A DNA stretch of 64,000 nt, from NCBI GenBank assembly GCA_016858145.1, contig JAEHOE010000040.1, forward strand, positions 434,001-498,000. The letters run 5' to 3'. Every line of letters begins with the position of its first letter. Within the stretch, counting starts at the first letter, position 1. The notes below the pieces were generated by a model. The model searched no databases, was not told where the DNA came from, and was given only the letters and a program-made list of their open reading frames with translations. This DNA is from Edaphochlamys debaryana (lineage: Eukaryota; Chlorophyta; Chlorophyceae; Chlamydomonadales). The position numbers and the translations under genes are program-made. Of this stretch, positions 1-11,923 are shown piece after piece.

Positions 1-395
1 CGCCCACGCGGCTGCCCTTCCGGAACGAACGAGAGGTGAGGCGGGCGGTAGGGTACCGGTAGGGGCTACTCCGTCGAGCCTCGCCGACACACGAGCCGTG
101 GGACGCCGGGCTGGGATGCCGTGGCTGAGCCGTCTCCGGGTCGCAATGCTGTGGTTGCCAATCACACTCTGGCCTCGACAGTCGACACACGCACACGCAC
201 ACGCACCCGTCCAACCCGTACTACCTCGTGCCCCGGTCCCCGCAGGACCCCGCCTCCGTCAGCTGGCGCGCCTCCGCCGCCAGCCAGATCCAGCTGCGCA
301 TGTCTCGGCAGCTGCGGGAAGCTGCCCCGCTGCAGCCGCAGCACCACACGCACCTGCAGCCGTCGCGCCGAGCCCTGTCGGGTTTGGGCGGCTGA
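1..395 (+). CDS. 3' end of an unidentified protein-coding gene (partial)
   Basis: Two exons fit in phase: 1..35, then an intron 36..245 starting GTGAGG and ending CCCCGCAG, then 246..395 ending in TGA. The visible C-terminus reads PTRLPFRNERE, then DPASVSWRASAAS and QIQLRMSRQLREAAP, and finishes in a His/Gln/Arg-rich tail. The QIQLRMSRQLRE stretch would form an amphipathic helix. The 5' part lies outside the window and I recognise no family. The alternative, that this is chance open frame, is less likely because donor, acceptor and reading phase all agree. Confidence 0.5.
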
Positions 396-2048
396 GCGGC
401 CCCAGGCCCCGGCCGTTGCCTCAGGAGGCAGGTGCCGGCGGTGCCGGGGGCCGGGGGGGTTGCATGGCGGTCTTGCGGAATGTGTGCAGGGGTGGAGGGG
501 CTCTTCGCCACGGGGTGTACATTCTTGGATGATTCGTATTGGTTGAGGAGGTGAAGTGGTGGTGGTGGGCGGGGTGAGAGTTTCTAAGCGCGAGCATTTC
601 GTCATACAGCCCGGGGGAAAAGCGACGTACGAGTGGGGAGGTACATGCGTAAAGCGATTTGTGATCCACCTGCTGGCTCGTAGTACGGGAATCCCTGTGA
701 GGACGGCCCTATGACGTACCCATGACGTACGGATTTATGGGCACCGATTTGTTTGCTTTCCGGAGAGTCGCGGCCGCTGAGAGAGCGGCAGGGTTAAATC
801 CCCACACAAGCGCGTCACTGCTTTGGTTGCGCTTGGACCACGCGAAGCCACGGAACTGCGTGTGCGAGAGGAGCGGCAGGCGGAGTACTGTGCTGTGAAG
901 CTTGCTTCGGATTACCGGGTTACAGTATATCTCTAGCAGTAACGTTCGTCCTGGCTTGAACATCCTTCTTATATTGTCAAGTGGGGTTTGGGGGCAGCCA
1001 AGGCTATCCGCTGCGGACCCGCTGGCCAGGTACTGGCGAGCCATTACGTGACTTAAGATGGAGGCATCAGGGCAGTGGGACAGGGTGGGTGGGTGGGTGG
1101 GTGGGTGACGGAGCTTTGCCTGCCGTGCCCCAGATTCCTTCATGTGCTTCGGCTACCTTCTTGGGGTTCTAGGTTGGGGCTTCCTTGCTTTGGAGCGGCG
1201 TGCTTTGAGTGGGTGGGATGCGGAACCTGCTGCCCGCCACGCCGTTGACTGCTTCCCGTCACGACAAGACCGTTGAACTGACATTTAGTACCTTGCCTGA
1301 CGGCTTTTGTATGAGTGGCTGCTGGGACGAACAACGCTGCATTGCATAGCATGGTTGCTGGTTGGTGTTGGAAGTGGAGGCTTGCCGGCCTGCGCCCCTG
1401 CCAAGACAAGGAGAGCTGCTCGGCACAAGGCAAGCCTAGAGTGTGGATCAGCGGCGCCAGGCACGGTGTCGGCGCGTCGGCTTCCGAGCGTTGGGATACT
1501 TGAGAAGGAGAAGAGGCGGCATTGTAAAACCCACGCCTTGCAGTGCAGCCTGCCATCGTCCAGTCACCCTGGGACGCCAGCCCCGCCGGCCAGCCCTGCG
1601 TCAGCCCTGCATCTTTACCCCTCACGGTTAGGCCCTCGCCAGTGTGTGCCCCTCGACTGGGGCTGGTCAGGCGCTCCCTGCACCATACGGCATGGTCGCC
1701 TATTGACCCTAGACCGTGCTGACCGTCGCTTCATCACCCTACCCGCCTCCTAGCCCGACTGGCCCTCCTCGTCACCACCGCACCACCGTCCACCACCGTT
1801 GACATCCCGGCCCGGGAATGTTGGAGGGGCCACTCCCACACCGTCTTCGTCGCCGAGCATGGCTGAGCCCCCCCCGCCCCCCCTCAGGAGTCGAGAGCCC
1901 CTCCTGCCCCGCACCACCACCCCGCCACTGCGCCCAGCTCACTGCCACCCATGCGACCGCCCCCCCCACCCCCCGCCTCCCCCTCCCCCGCCGCGCGTCA
2001 ATCCTCAATGGTTGCGGCCGCCGGGTCCACTGCCTGCTGCGTGCCCCT
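396..2048. other. convergent 3' region between two genes, no coding gene seen
   Basis: This stretch lies between the end of the plus-strand gene (stop at 393-395) and the minus-strand ankyrin/TIR-like gene (stop at 2049). It probably holds both 3' untranslated regions. A plus-strand TGTAA at 1523-1527 and a minus-strand TGTAA (TTACA on the plus strand at 920-924) could be the two polyadenylation motifs, which would make the transcripts overlap tail to tail. A short GGGTGGGTGGGT tract sits near 1085-1105. The open frames here have no codon pattern or splice logic that I could support. Confidence 0.4.
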
Positions 2049-5000
2049 TCAGCTCCGCTCGTCGTACGACAGCAGTGACGTCATGGTGGCCAGCGCCACG
2101 CGGTCCGCCTCCACGAACAGCTTGCCGTACGTGGGATCTGGCGGGCGCTGGCGGGAGGACTCGGTCTCCTGAGGGAGGGCACGGGAGGGCGCGTTAGACG
2201 AGACAGGGGCGGCAGGGCGCAATCTAGCGCAGGCGTCGATGCCTTTTAGGTGGACGAGGCCCGCCCGTGTGTCTAGCTTGCCGACCAGGGGCAGATTCCC
2301 CCTGCCCCTGCCCTGCCCTTCCAGCCCCCCTCCCCCCCGCCCCACCATTCGCATGTTGCCCCCCCCGTCCGGCCCCGGAATGAGCTTGTGCTTCACATCG
2401 CTGGTGGCCAGCTTCCAGTGCATGAACTGGGGGTGGATGGCAGGTGTGGGGGAAGCGCAAGGGAACTCACGCCTTTTGCAGTGAAGGGATGGTGTGTGAA
2501 GGGCTGCTCGCATGAGCCGGGGAGTCTCAGGCGCGGTGTGTTTAGGGTGCGAAGGGTGGGCGCGTGATACGTATAAGTGCAGTTGTGAGCAGACAGGCCG
2601 CGGGGAAGAAGCCCCAGGCAAACCCGAACCCCGAAGCAACGGTCCCGACCCGGTCCCGGTGCGTGTGTTGGGCGCGGTGTGCGTTTGCTGATGTGGGACG
2701 GTCAAGGGCGCAGGAGTTGGTTCCAAGCAAGGGCCGACCTCCCCCCCCCACCTGCTCCGTGAGGCACCACGCGCGCTGCCAGTACTCGGAGTGGGTCACG
2801 TACACAAACTCGTCGCAGCAGGCAATGTAGATGGGCAGGGCCTGGGTTGAAGGGGGGGGGGCAGGGGTGGATGGGAGTGAAAATGTGGGGAGGCCACAAG
2901 CATGGCTATGGAGCACAGCGTAATGGTAGCCCCCTCCCGCCCTACCGCCTACCCCCGCCTACCCCCTATCGCCTGCCTACCCCCTTCCCCTCCCCTCCCC
3001 CTCCCCTCCCCCCCCCTTCCCCCTCCCCTCCCCTCCCCCCTCCCCCCCACCTGCACCCCCGGCATGGGGTTGCTCTGGTCCACCACACTGTAGTCCAGCC
3101 ACATGTACACCTGGGGGGGGGGGGAGGGGGGGGAAGTTGAGTGAAATGCGAGGTGGGAGGAGGAAGGGCGGGAGCAGGGCCGCTGTGGGGGGCCTTCTGA
3201 CGAGCCACACGCACCGGCCTGGGGCCCTCGACCCCCGTGCCCCCACCTGCTCGGGCCGCACCCCCCGGTGCTTGGCGATGTGCTCCGCAATGGCGTACAC
3301 CTGGGGGGGGGCGGAGGGGGAAATGGCGTTGACTAGCAGGCCGAGAGCATGCCGACCGGGTTGTTGAGGGGGCACCGGCACGCCACACAGCCCGGCCCGT
3401 TCACCGCGCAGTCAACGCCCTGCCTTCTCCTTTCGCCTGCCCAATCCATAACCCCTCGCCGCCCCTTCGCTTCCCCCCACCTGCCGCAGCTTGGTCCCCT
3501 TGTCGTCGTCCGGGCATCCCCTGCCCAGCCATCGGTGGCTCACGAACACCACCACACTGCCCTCCGCGGCCAGCGCCTGGTCCACGGGGAGGGGGCGGAA
3601 GGGGGGGGAGGAGGCGGAGGCGGGGGCGGCCGGGTCGGCGGCAGCGTCCGCCTGCAGGGAGAACCTGCCGGGGGGGGGAGGGGTACGTGGGGTACGTGGG
3701 GTTGCGGTCAAGGCTCGGGAGCACTTGGGAACAACGGCCTCTGGGTCTGGGACGCCACACCCCTTCGCCCCCCCACACCCCTGTCCCCCACACCCCTGCA
3801 CCCTTCACCCCACACACCCTGCCCCCCCACCTGGGTATGTGCCCCAGCTCCCTCAGCTGCCCGATGGACACCACGGCCATGGGGGGCAGCGAGAAGGGCG
3901 CCTGCGCCTGCAGGGCCGCCAGCACGGCGCGGCGCTGGCGGGTGGTGGAGCCCATGGCCACCTGGGGGGTGGTGGTGGGGTGGTGGGGTGGTGGGGTGTG
4001 GGGGTGAGGTGAAGCGAGGCGATAGGGGTGAAGGGCACAGCCTCACTCGGTGCATGGGGATACGGGGAGGGTGGATGGATGGTTGGGGGACGAGGACACT
4101 CGCGGATGGGGCCAACCGTGGCACCATGGCCCTCCAGCTTCCACCTGCTCCTCCCACCGCCCCTCCCCGTTCCACGAGTTGCCTCCCTTCCCTCCCTTTT
4201 CCATATCCCCCCTCCCTCTTCCGCTCCCCCCTCTTCCTCCCCAGATCTCCCCACCTGCGATATGGCCCACGCCACATTGCCCATGGCCTGCACCCACGGC
4301 CACGACACGTCCCGCGCCAGGCTGCGGACCTGGGCCAGGTCCCTGGGCTGCCGCTGCCGCTGCTGCTGCCGCTGCTGCTGCTGTTGCCCCCCCGCCCCGT
4401 CCTCCTCCGCCCCGTCCGCTGCCCCCGCTCCGCCGCCCTCCGCCGCCCCGCCCTCTGCGCCCGCCGACGCCTGTGGCACAGCCGACAGCTCCGCCGCCTC
4501 GGCGCCCTCCCCGCGGTCGGGGCCGGCCCCCTCCGCCTCCGCCCCGGCGCCCCCGCTCTCCCGCCAGGAGCCCGTGTGGCCCTCCGGCACCCCCGACCGC
4601 CACACAGCCGCCGCCTCGGCCGTCAGCACCTCCTCGGGTCGCAGGGGGGCCGGGGGCGGGCCGCTCGCTCCCCCCTCCCCTCCTCCTCCTCCGCCCCCTC
4701 CTGCTGCCCCTTCTCCGCCTCCTGCCCCCGGGGTGACCTCCTCGCTGCCCGCCCCCTCGCCCCTCAGCAGCGCCGCCAGCGCCTCCATGGCCTCCCCCAC
4801 GCTGGGGTGCGCCCGCTGCAGCAGGGGGCGCAGGGGCTGCAGCATGGCGTCAAGGGCCTCAGCGACCGTGTAGCTGCGGGGAAGGGGGGGGGAGAGAAGG
4901 GAGGGTGGTGGTGGCGGGTGGTGATGAGGGGGTTGAGGGCGCGAGGGCGGGGTCGGTTTGTGGAGGGGATGGAGGTAGGGGAAGGGGTGGGGGGAGGCCG

Positions 5001-7479
5001 AGTGCCGGAGGGAGCCTGTGGTACCCCCAAGCATGTCCGGCATGTGTGGACGCATGCATGGACCAGCCGTACTGTGCCGTACGGTCACGTAATGCAGGCC
5101 AGCGTCGATCGCTGTGTGCCGTACGTGTTTCTAGTTGGGGGCGCCGCCCGCAGCGCCGCTTCCCACCTTTCCCTCTCCAGGAGCGGCAGTGCGCGGTTCA
5201 GATCGGATGGGAGCATGGTCTGCCATGCGCGCTCCTCGATCCGTGCCCGCGTGGATCCGAATCCGATCATCACGGCCCCTGGATCCGCCCCCGCCCGCAG
5301 CAGCATGCGGGCGGTTTCGAGTGCGGTGGCCAGCGCGTCCACGCGGCAGCCCTGGAGTGGGTTGGAAAACGGTTGCGAGTTGGTCAGGTTGGTTGGTGGT
5401 TGGGTGGGGATCGGTTGGGGTTTGGGGGCGAGGCGGCCGGGGCTGAGGGAGGGGTGAGGATCGGATAAATGCAACTCGGCAGTGCCCCTCATAACATGTG
5501 CTGCCGAACCCCCTCCCCCTTCCTCCCCATCCAGCCCACTAGATCCCTGCCCCCGCACCTCTCCCTCTTCCTCCCCATCCACCCTCCCCCAGATCCCTCC
5601 CCCTCTTCCCCTACCTCCTCCCCGTTCTTCTCCTGATCGAGCTTCATGACCACACTGATGGCCAGGAGCATGAGGGGCGTCATGTTGAGGCTGTTGCGAA
5701 CGTTGGGGTTGGCGCCCGCCTGACGACAGTGGTGTGAGAAGGGAGGAAGGAAAACAGGGGGGCCAAGGGTGCTCTTGGGACCAAGACGGGCGTCTCCGGG
5801 CACTTTTTAGCTCCGTTCTCTGTCTCTCAACGACCACCTTGCCCTACCCCTAAGCCCACCCCTCCTCTCCCAACCTCTCCTCCCCGCGCTGCCCCCTCTC
5901 TAGCTCCTTTTCCACATCTCAACACGCCTCACGGCCTCTGCCACAGCCGTACCTCTTCCTCTTCCACGTTACAGCCCCCCAACCCCACCCACCACCCACC
6001 TCGAGCAGCACCCCAAACACGGGGTCCACCTTCTCCCCCCAGTTGAACACACGGCAGCCGCAGGCGGCAGCCAGCAGCGGCTGGGTGATGGCCACGCGGC
6101 CCAGCGCGGGGTGGCGCAGGGAGCGGAGGATGACGCCGAGGAGGCGGCTGGGGGGGGGAAGGGGTGCGGGTCGGGAGGGGTTGGGGTGGGGCGGGGTTGG
6201 GGTAGGGCGGGACGCCTGGAGCAGCGTGTACTGCATTGCAGCGGGGCTTGCCCGTTGCGGACGCAGCCTTCGTTGTCCTGCCCCGACTGCCCCGTACAAA
6301 CTACGAGGTAACATGTTGGGCCCCACCTGCCCCAGATCGCCTTGAACTGGGGGCGGCAACGGGGAGTTGGGGAGGGCACAGCGGGTGTGGGCGGGCGAGT
6401 CGGTTGAGGACGGCATGCGTCGGGAGTGGCAACCGGTGCCCCCGCTCCTGGTCTTATAACCCACGCCGCCTGCTGCCTCCCCCCCCTCCCTCCCTCCCTC
6501 CCCCTCCCTCCCTCCCCCACGGACCTTGAGCATGTTGGTGAGCGGCTGCCCCAGCAGGGGGGTGTTGGGCGCCACCGCCAGCTCCCCCTCGCCCCGCCCC
6601 GCCGCCTCCACCAGCGCCTGAAGCTCGGAGGCGCGGTAGAGCATGAGCGTGCCTGTGGGGGTGGAAGGGGGGGAGGGGGGAGGGGGGAGGGGGGAGGAAG
6701 TGGCCGTGGGTGCAGGTGGGGCGGAGGGGGAGGAAAGGGGGAAGGTAGGGAGGGCGTCAGAGGCAGGGGCTAGGGGCGTAGCTTCCCAGAACCGCCCTCC
6801 TTACCGCCGACCAACACTCAACCCATCTGGCCACTGCTCCTTCTCACGTAACCCTCCCCCTCCCACACACGCGCACCCGGAATGACGTTGCTTGCGTTGC
6901 ACCCGAACGACGGCATGTCCACGTACTCGGGGCAGTCGGCCAGGAAGTCGCGGAAGGGCTCCTCGGGGGTGGAGTAGATGTTCATCAGCGCGCCCTTGGC
7001 CTGGGGGGGTGGGGTGGGGGCGGTAGAGGGTGAGGGGGATGAGAGTGGGGGCTGAGGACAGGAGCAGGGGGAGGGGTTGTTTGAAGGTGAGCGGGGTTGG
7101 GTCGCCCCCATGGGGCCGGGGGACGCCCCAGAAGCGGCCCACCTGCAGCCCGAATGCGCCGCGCGCCCCGTACAGGCGTGTGTTGGCGTCCTGCCGGCTG
7201 ACCCGCCTCGCTGGGAGGGGGGTGGGGGGGGAGGTTGGGGCGGGAGGTGGGGTGTGGAAACGGGCGGACGATGGAGGTTGGAGCGTCCGCCCTTCAGCAC
7301 ACCGTGAACTTCATGGGACAGCCGCCCTGAAGCCTCAGCCGTGCACCCTCCCTACCCGAGTCGAGTGTCGCTTCCTCCATACAACCCGGTTAATCCCCCC
7401 CCCCGCCCCCACCCTGTGCCTCCTGGAAGAGATCCTCCTCCACCTGACCGTACATCTCCAGGAGGGGCACACCCTGCAT
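2049..7479 (-). CDS. Ankyrin-like protein with C-terminal TIR-like SHRW domain
   Basis: I assembled 16 exons in consistent phase: 7413..7479, 7143..7210, 6877..7000, 6525..6652, 6327..6346, 6000..6147, 5615..5719, 5167..5351, 4255..4873, 3831..3961, 3481..3664, 3247..3300, 3051..3110, 2752..2841, 2346..2426 and 2049..2168, giving about 727 residues. Exons at 6000-6147 and 5615-5719 join to give an ankyrin-like unit (LLEAGANPNVRNSLNMTPLM). Exon 4255-4873 is a low-complexity Gly/Ala/Glu linker with a poly-Gln run. Residues about 570-660 carry VVVFVSHRWLGRGCPDD, VYMWLDYSVVDQ, CCDEFVYVTHSEY and WQRAWCLTEQ. This SHRW...WxDY...RxWCxxE pattern occurs in TIR-fold-like sensor proteins of algae and oomycetes. 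The start is uncertain: 7479 is an in-frame ATG, but the same spot also reads as an acceptor (CCCATGCAG). Function is inferred only; it may be a signalling or stress-response protein. Confidence 0.7.
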
Positions 7480-7800
7480 GGGGGCAGGGGGCGGGGGGGG
7501 TGGGGGGTGAGAGGGTGGTAGGCGGATGGGGGCTGGTCGGGCGCGGCACGGGGGTGGGGGCATGCAGGGGGAAAGGACGGTAGTGGGTTGGAGCTTGGAA
7601 GAGGGTCCAGGCTCTCGCAGACTCCCGTACAAGCAGCGCAGAAGACATTCAAGCGGTGTGGCGGGGCGCATAGGTCTTGCCACAGCCCCTGTGTGACTTG
7701 CCGCCGGGAGGCATCCCGTGGAGGCGTCCCGTACACCGTATCAACTGAGGGCAACGACGCCTATCCGCTTAGGCTGGCTTTTCGGTAGTGAGAGGGCAGC

Positions 7801-7974
7801 GAGAAGACGAGTCGGCATGTGGCACTCTCAGAAGTCAGGGGGGGTGCTGTCCTGGGGGCTGAGGCGCGGGGGGCGCCCATCCAGCAGGCAGCGCTGGATG
7901 ACGAGAAGACGAGACGACCCGTGGCACTCCCAAAGTCAGGGGGGTGCAGTCCGGGGGGCGAGGGGCTGAGGCGC
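7801..7974. repeat. Two-copy tandem repeat upstream of the ankyrin/TIR-like gene
   Basis: A block beginning GAGAAGACGAG and ending GAGGCGC occurs at about 7801-7869 and again at about 7902-7974, 101 bases apart, with scattered substitutions and a few indels. It lies just 5' of the ankyrin/TIR-like gene, so it could be in its promoter, its 5' untranslated region or an early intron. I cannot tell which. Confidence 0.7.
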
Positions 7975-8598
7975 CCTCCCGCCAGCACGCAGTAGAACTG
8001 TCGCGGTCACTTCAACGGACATGATTGGTGGCTTATCTCTGCTCCCTGTCATGTCCGTCTGAGCGCTCGCCGCTGTTGTCCCGCGGTCTTTGAAGGCGCG
8101 CTTGCATCGAGTCCGGCCGCACAGCCTTAGCTCCTTGCACCCGGAACCCTTACCACATAGCTTTGACGTGAGCTATGAATCAGGTCGCCGGTGCCCTTGT
8201 TCGCGGACGAACCTCGGTCCGCAGGGTCCGAGGCCGCAGCCGCGGACGACGCGCCACAGCCCATCCTAATCAGACTGTTGCTTCTGTTGTCGAACTGTGC
8301 TGCACATCATATAGATATGGCCAGCGTGGGTGCGCACAGTTCGATGGCCGAGCTCAACCGTCAAGGAAGAACAGGAGCGGATGTAAGAGTCGTGGCTACT
8401 GATTTGACTATGTGGGACTCGATAAATGGCTGGTGGGTAGGTAGGAGTTTGGTGGCGAGGCAGGTCACGGCAAGGTACGGCGCCACGCAGGTACCCCGCT
8501 GTACTTGGTGGCGGTCTTGAGCCCTTGACGCCTTTTGCTCTTGACGTGCTGGCTCTGCCAGTGATGCGGTCTTACTCAGCATCTCACGGTACGCAGAC

Positions 8599-8603
8599 TT
8601 ACA
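8599..8603 (-). terminator. candidate polyadenylation motif of the coiled-coil gene
   Basis: TTACA on the plus strand is TGTAA on the minus strand, the usual chlorophycean poly(A) signal. It lies about 540 bases past the stop at 9140, a normal 3' UTR length for this group. Placement is inferred. Confidence 0.4.
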
Positions 8604-9139
8604 TGGAGCCATGACCCTGACATATTTGACAGACGGGCAGCAGCCCTCTTGGCCCCGAACACTCCGGGAGGCCCCTGCCCAAGCCTCCGACCGCAAGCCT
8701 TCACCCACCGTACGCCTCGCTCCATACCCGTGTGCCCGCCTCCCTCACTCCTGCCCCGGCGCCTGCTCTCACAGACAGCCAGTCCGGATGAATGCTATGC
8801 CCTGGACCGTGCGGCCCGCACCCAGTGTCATGGAGCCCGGGCCCCTGCCAGCCCCTAGCGCTGGCCCCCTTCCCCCTATGCATGCCCCGCAACACATCCC
8901 GCGCCACGACACGTTCCCACGACCAAGCGCATGCAGCTCTGACCGCACGATACTTACCTCTCGGCCCCTCCCCCTCTCCCCGCCACCCCCACCTAGCCCC
9001 GTCTACCTACCCACCCCCTCCTGGGCCTCTCACCGCCCTGTACTCCGCCTCCCTCCTCCCCCCCCCCTCCCCCGCCCCTCCCCTCTCCCCCTACCCCCCC
9101 AAGCCCTCCCCCTCCCACCCCCTCTTCCCCAGCACAGCC

Positions 9140-11923
9140 CTACGTGTTCCTCGCCTTCCTGCACACCTCCCCCAGCCGCTTCTCCACCCCCGCCAGCATG
9201 GGCAGGAAGGATCGGCCCAGGTCCAGGGAGGAGGCCTGGCAGCGCAGCAGCTCCGCCGCCAGCGCCCGCAGCTGCAGCTCCAGCTCGCTGCTGCGCGCCT
9301 TCTCCCCCAGCAGCTCCACCTGCAGCGTCTGGATGGAGGGGGGCAGGGTGGCGACGGCGCCGCCGTTGAGGCCGGTGCCGTTGGGGAGGGTGGTGGAGGT
9401 GGGGTAGGGGAAGGTGGAGGAGGTGTAGGCGCCGTTGGGGTAGGGCGGGGCGGCGGTGAGCTGCTGCCCGGGCGCGGGGAAGCCGGTGAAGGGCGGGGCC
9501 CCGGGTCCTGCGGCTGCTGCTCCTGGTGCCGACAGCGGCTGGTGCTGCGCCCCCGCCCCCGCCTCCCCTGCGCCCCAGCTGGCGGAGGCCTCCAGCAGGT
9601 CCTTGAGCTGCTCCACCTGGGGGGGGGGGATGGAGGAGGGGGGGGGGAGGAACGACTGAAGCATCAGTACAAGGCCCGGCCGGGCAGGCGCTCCCTCACC
9701 TCCCTGCCCTCTCCTCGAAGCAGCCGGACAGGACAGGACGGGACAGGTACAGGCCACCAGAGGGAGGAGCGCCCGACTGTCCGCCTCCCCCCATCCACAC
9801 CACCCCCTCCCTCCCCCCCCCCACCTGCGCAATGCCGTCCTGCGCCTGGCGCTCCCAGTTGGCCGCCAGCACCCGCGCAGCGCCCAGCTCCTCCGCCAGC
9901 GCCGCGTTCTCGCCGCTCAGGCGCTCGATCTCGTCCCACTGGCTGTCGATCTCCGCCAGCAGCCGGTCGCGGGAGGCCTTGAGCCGGGACACCTTGGGGA
10001 GGGGGGCGGGCGGGAGGGGGGTCCGGGGGAGCGAGGGGGGGTGTTTGTTGCTGGGCGGGATCGCGTCGCCAGCGCCAGGGAAGCACAGCTTGCGAAGGGG
10101 CATACCACCGGGGGAGTAAGGGGGAGACGCGCAGAGGGGTGAACGGGCTGCCCAGATGCATGTGCTGACTCAAAGAGGACCAAGTGCGACCAGCCATGCC
10201 CAGCCACGCCCTGCCGCTCGGGCCAACAGGCAACGCCCCGCCATCGGCCCATGCCACCGGTGCACGCCATGGCCGTCTCCCACCCCACCCGCTGCGCCCC
10301 CTTCCCCCTCACCACCCACCCGGTTCCCCCTGCCCCGCCCCAGCCTCTCGACCCCTCCCTGCGCCCCAGCCCTCCACCCGTCCGCCTACTCCGCCTAAGC
10401 CCTCCACACACGCTCCCGCTGCCTTTGTGCCCGCGACATGTTTGCCTTCGACCTCGCCCCCGACCCCGACACGCTGCGCGGTCCCACCCTCCACCCCCCA
10501 CTAAGCTTTCCTGGCGCAGGCGTTAAGACGCTCTCCCTCTTCTCAAATTCAAACGCCCCCCCCCCCCCCCCACCCATCCCGCCCCGCCCCCCACCTGCTG
10601 CGCCAGCCGCGCCAGCTCCTCCTCCAGCGTGCGCCCCGCCTCCCCCCCCGTGGGCGTGTCCGTGCCCTGCCCCCCCCCGCCCCCGCCCCCGTACAGGGAC
10701 CCCGAGGAGGCCACCCGCGCCCCCAGGCCCAGCAGCCGCGAGGTCAGCGAGCGGGGCTCGGCAGCCGCCGCAGGCGCACCGCTGCTGCTGGCGGTGTGCC
10801 GGTGCCGAGGGCCCTGCGGCGGCAGGCCGTTCTGCTGCTGCTGTGAGGAGGAGCTCTGGTGGGGTTGCTGCTGTTGTTGTTGCTGTTGTTCGGCGGCGGC
10901 GTCGACTGCGGCCGCGGCCGCGGCGGCGGCTGCCGCCGCCGCCTCCCGCAGCGCCTCCGCCTCGGCCTCGAGCTGCCGGCAGCGCCCCTGCGCCTCGGCC
11001 AGCTGGTGCTGGAGCGCCCCGCACTGGGCCTGCAGCTCCGCCACCTGCTGGGCCTGGGCCTGGGCCTGCGCGGGGCCCTGGGGCCCGGCCCCGGCCCCGC
11101 CTGCGCCCGGGGCCTCGTGCACGTGCCCCCGCGCCAGCTCGTCCGCGTGGCGGGCCTCCTGCTCGCCGAGGCGCTGCGAGAGCTCCATGATCTCCGCCTT
11201 GGCCGCATGCAGGCTGCTGAGCAACGCGGCGGCGCGGTTGCGCTCGTGCTCCGCCTGCTCCAGCAGCGGCGTGGTGGCAGCCGCGACGGCGGCGGCGATG
11301 GTGGCAGCGGTGTCGGCGGCGGAGGGGCGGCTGGCGGGGCCGGTCGTCGGGGGCGGGGCCGCGGCGACGGCCGCCGCGGCGGCGCCGGTGGCAGCGGCGG
11401 CGGCTTGCTGGAGGGCGGCGAGTTCGGACCGGAGCGCGGCGGCGTCCTCCTCCGCGCGGAGCTGCTCCTCCTCCGCCTCGCGAGCCTTCTTCTGCTCCAC
11501 GCGCAGCTGCGCGGCCAGGTCGTCGCGGCTCTTGGCGATGCGGGACCGCTCGCCCTCGATCAGCGCCTTCTGCTCCACGATGGAGGTGCTCTGTCGCCGC
11601 TCATCATCGAGCTCCTGCTCGAGAATGCGCCTCGCCGCTAGGCTGGTTTCAAGCTCCGACTGCAGCTTCCGCAGCCCAGCCTCCAGCTGCGCACACCGCT
11701 GCTGCAGCTCGGGGACGTGGTTGAGCTGCGCGTTCGCTGCGCGCAATTGCCCCTCGACCTCATCGCAGTGGCGTGCAAGGCGCTCGCGCTCTGACTGCAG
11801 CGCATCGACAGCTTGTCGTCGCTCCTCTGCAAGCCGACGGGCGCTGAAGAGGTCGCTCCGGAGCTGGCCAATTTCCTGCTGAGCCTCCCTCAGCAGTGAG
11901 GCAGCCATCTCCTGCCCGGCCAT
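9140..11923 (-). CDS. Long coiled-coil protein of unknown function
   Basis: Three exons join in phase 0: 10595..11923, 9825..9992 and 9140..9616, for 657 residues. Introns have G-run donors and CAG or AAG acceptors. The first exon opens with MAGQEMAASLLREAQQEIGQ and stays a nearly unbroken heptad-rich coiled coil rich in Glu/Arg/Gln for about 230 residues. An Ala-rich segment, more coil, a poly-Gln stretch and a Gly-rich run follow. Exon 2 is a short coil (RLKASRDRLLAEIDSQWDEI). Exon 3 is a Pro/Gly/Tyr linker ending in a further helix (LELQLRALAAELLRCQAS). No enzyme motif, signal peptide or membrane segment is visible. It resembles structural coiled-coil proteins (centrosomal, ciliary or Golgi), but I cannot choose among these. 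Neighbours give no clue. Confidence 0.8.

Larger units (their letters stand above)
7480..9139. other. intergenic region: 5' side of one minus-strand gene, 3' UTR of the next
   Basis: Both flanking genes are on the minus strand. The right part should be the 3' untranslated region of the coiled-coil gene (stop at 9140), ending near the TGTAA motif at 8599-8603. The left part, including the tandem repeat at 7801-7974, would hold the promoter, the 5' untranslated region or an unplaced first exon of the ankyrin/TIR-like gene. A minus-strand open stretch near 7590-7680 looks mildly protein-like, but I could not join it in phase. Confidence 0.4.

Noticed and set aside
1140..2008. Open frames in the first 2 kb outside the partial gene
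   Set aside because: No splice consistency, no family similarity, and the position fits two converging 3' UTRs.
3349..5457. 702-codon open frame on the plus strand
   Set aside because: It is antisense to phased exons of the ankyrin/TIR-like gene and crosses its introns; a GC-rich shadow with Pro/Arg/Ser-heavy composition.
10629..11882. 417-codon open frame on the plus strand
   Set aside because: Antisense to the coiled-coil gene; Ser/Cys/Ala composition typical of a reverse shadow of Glu/Arg/Ala coding.
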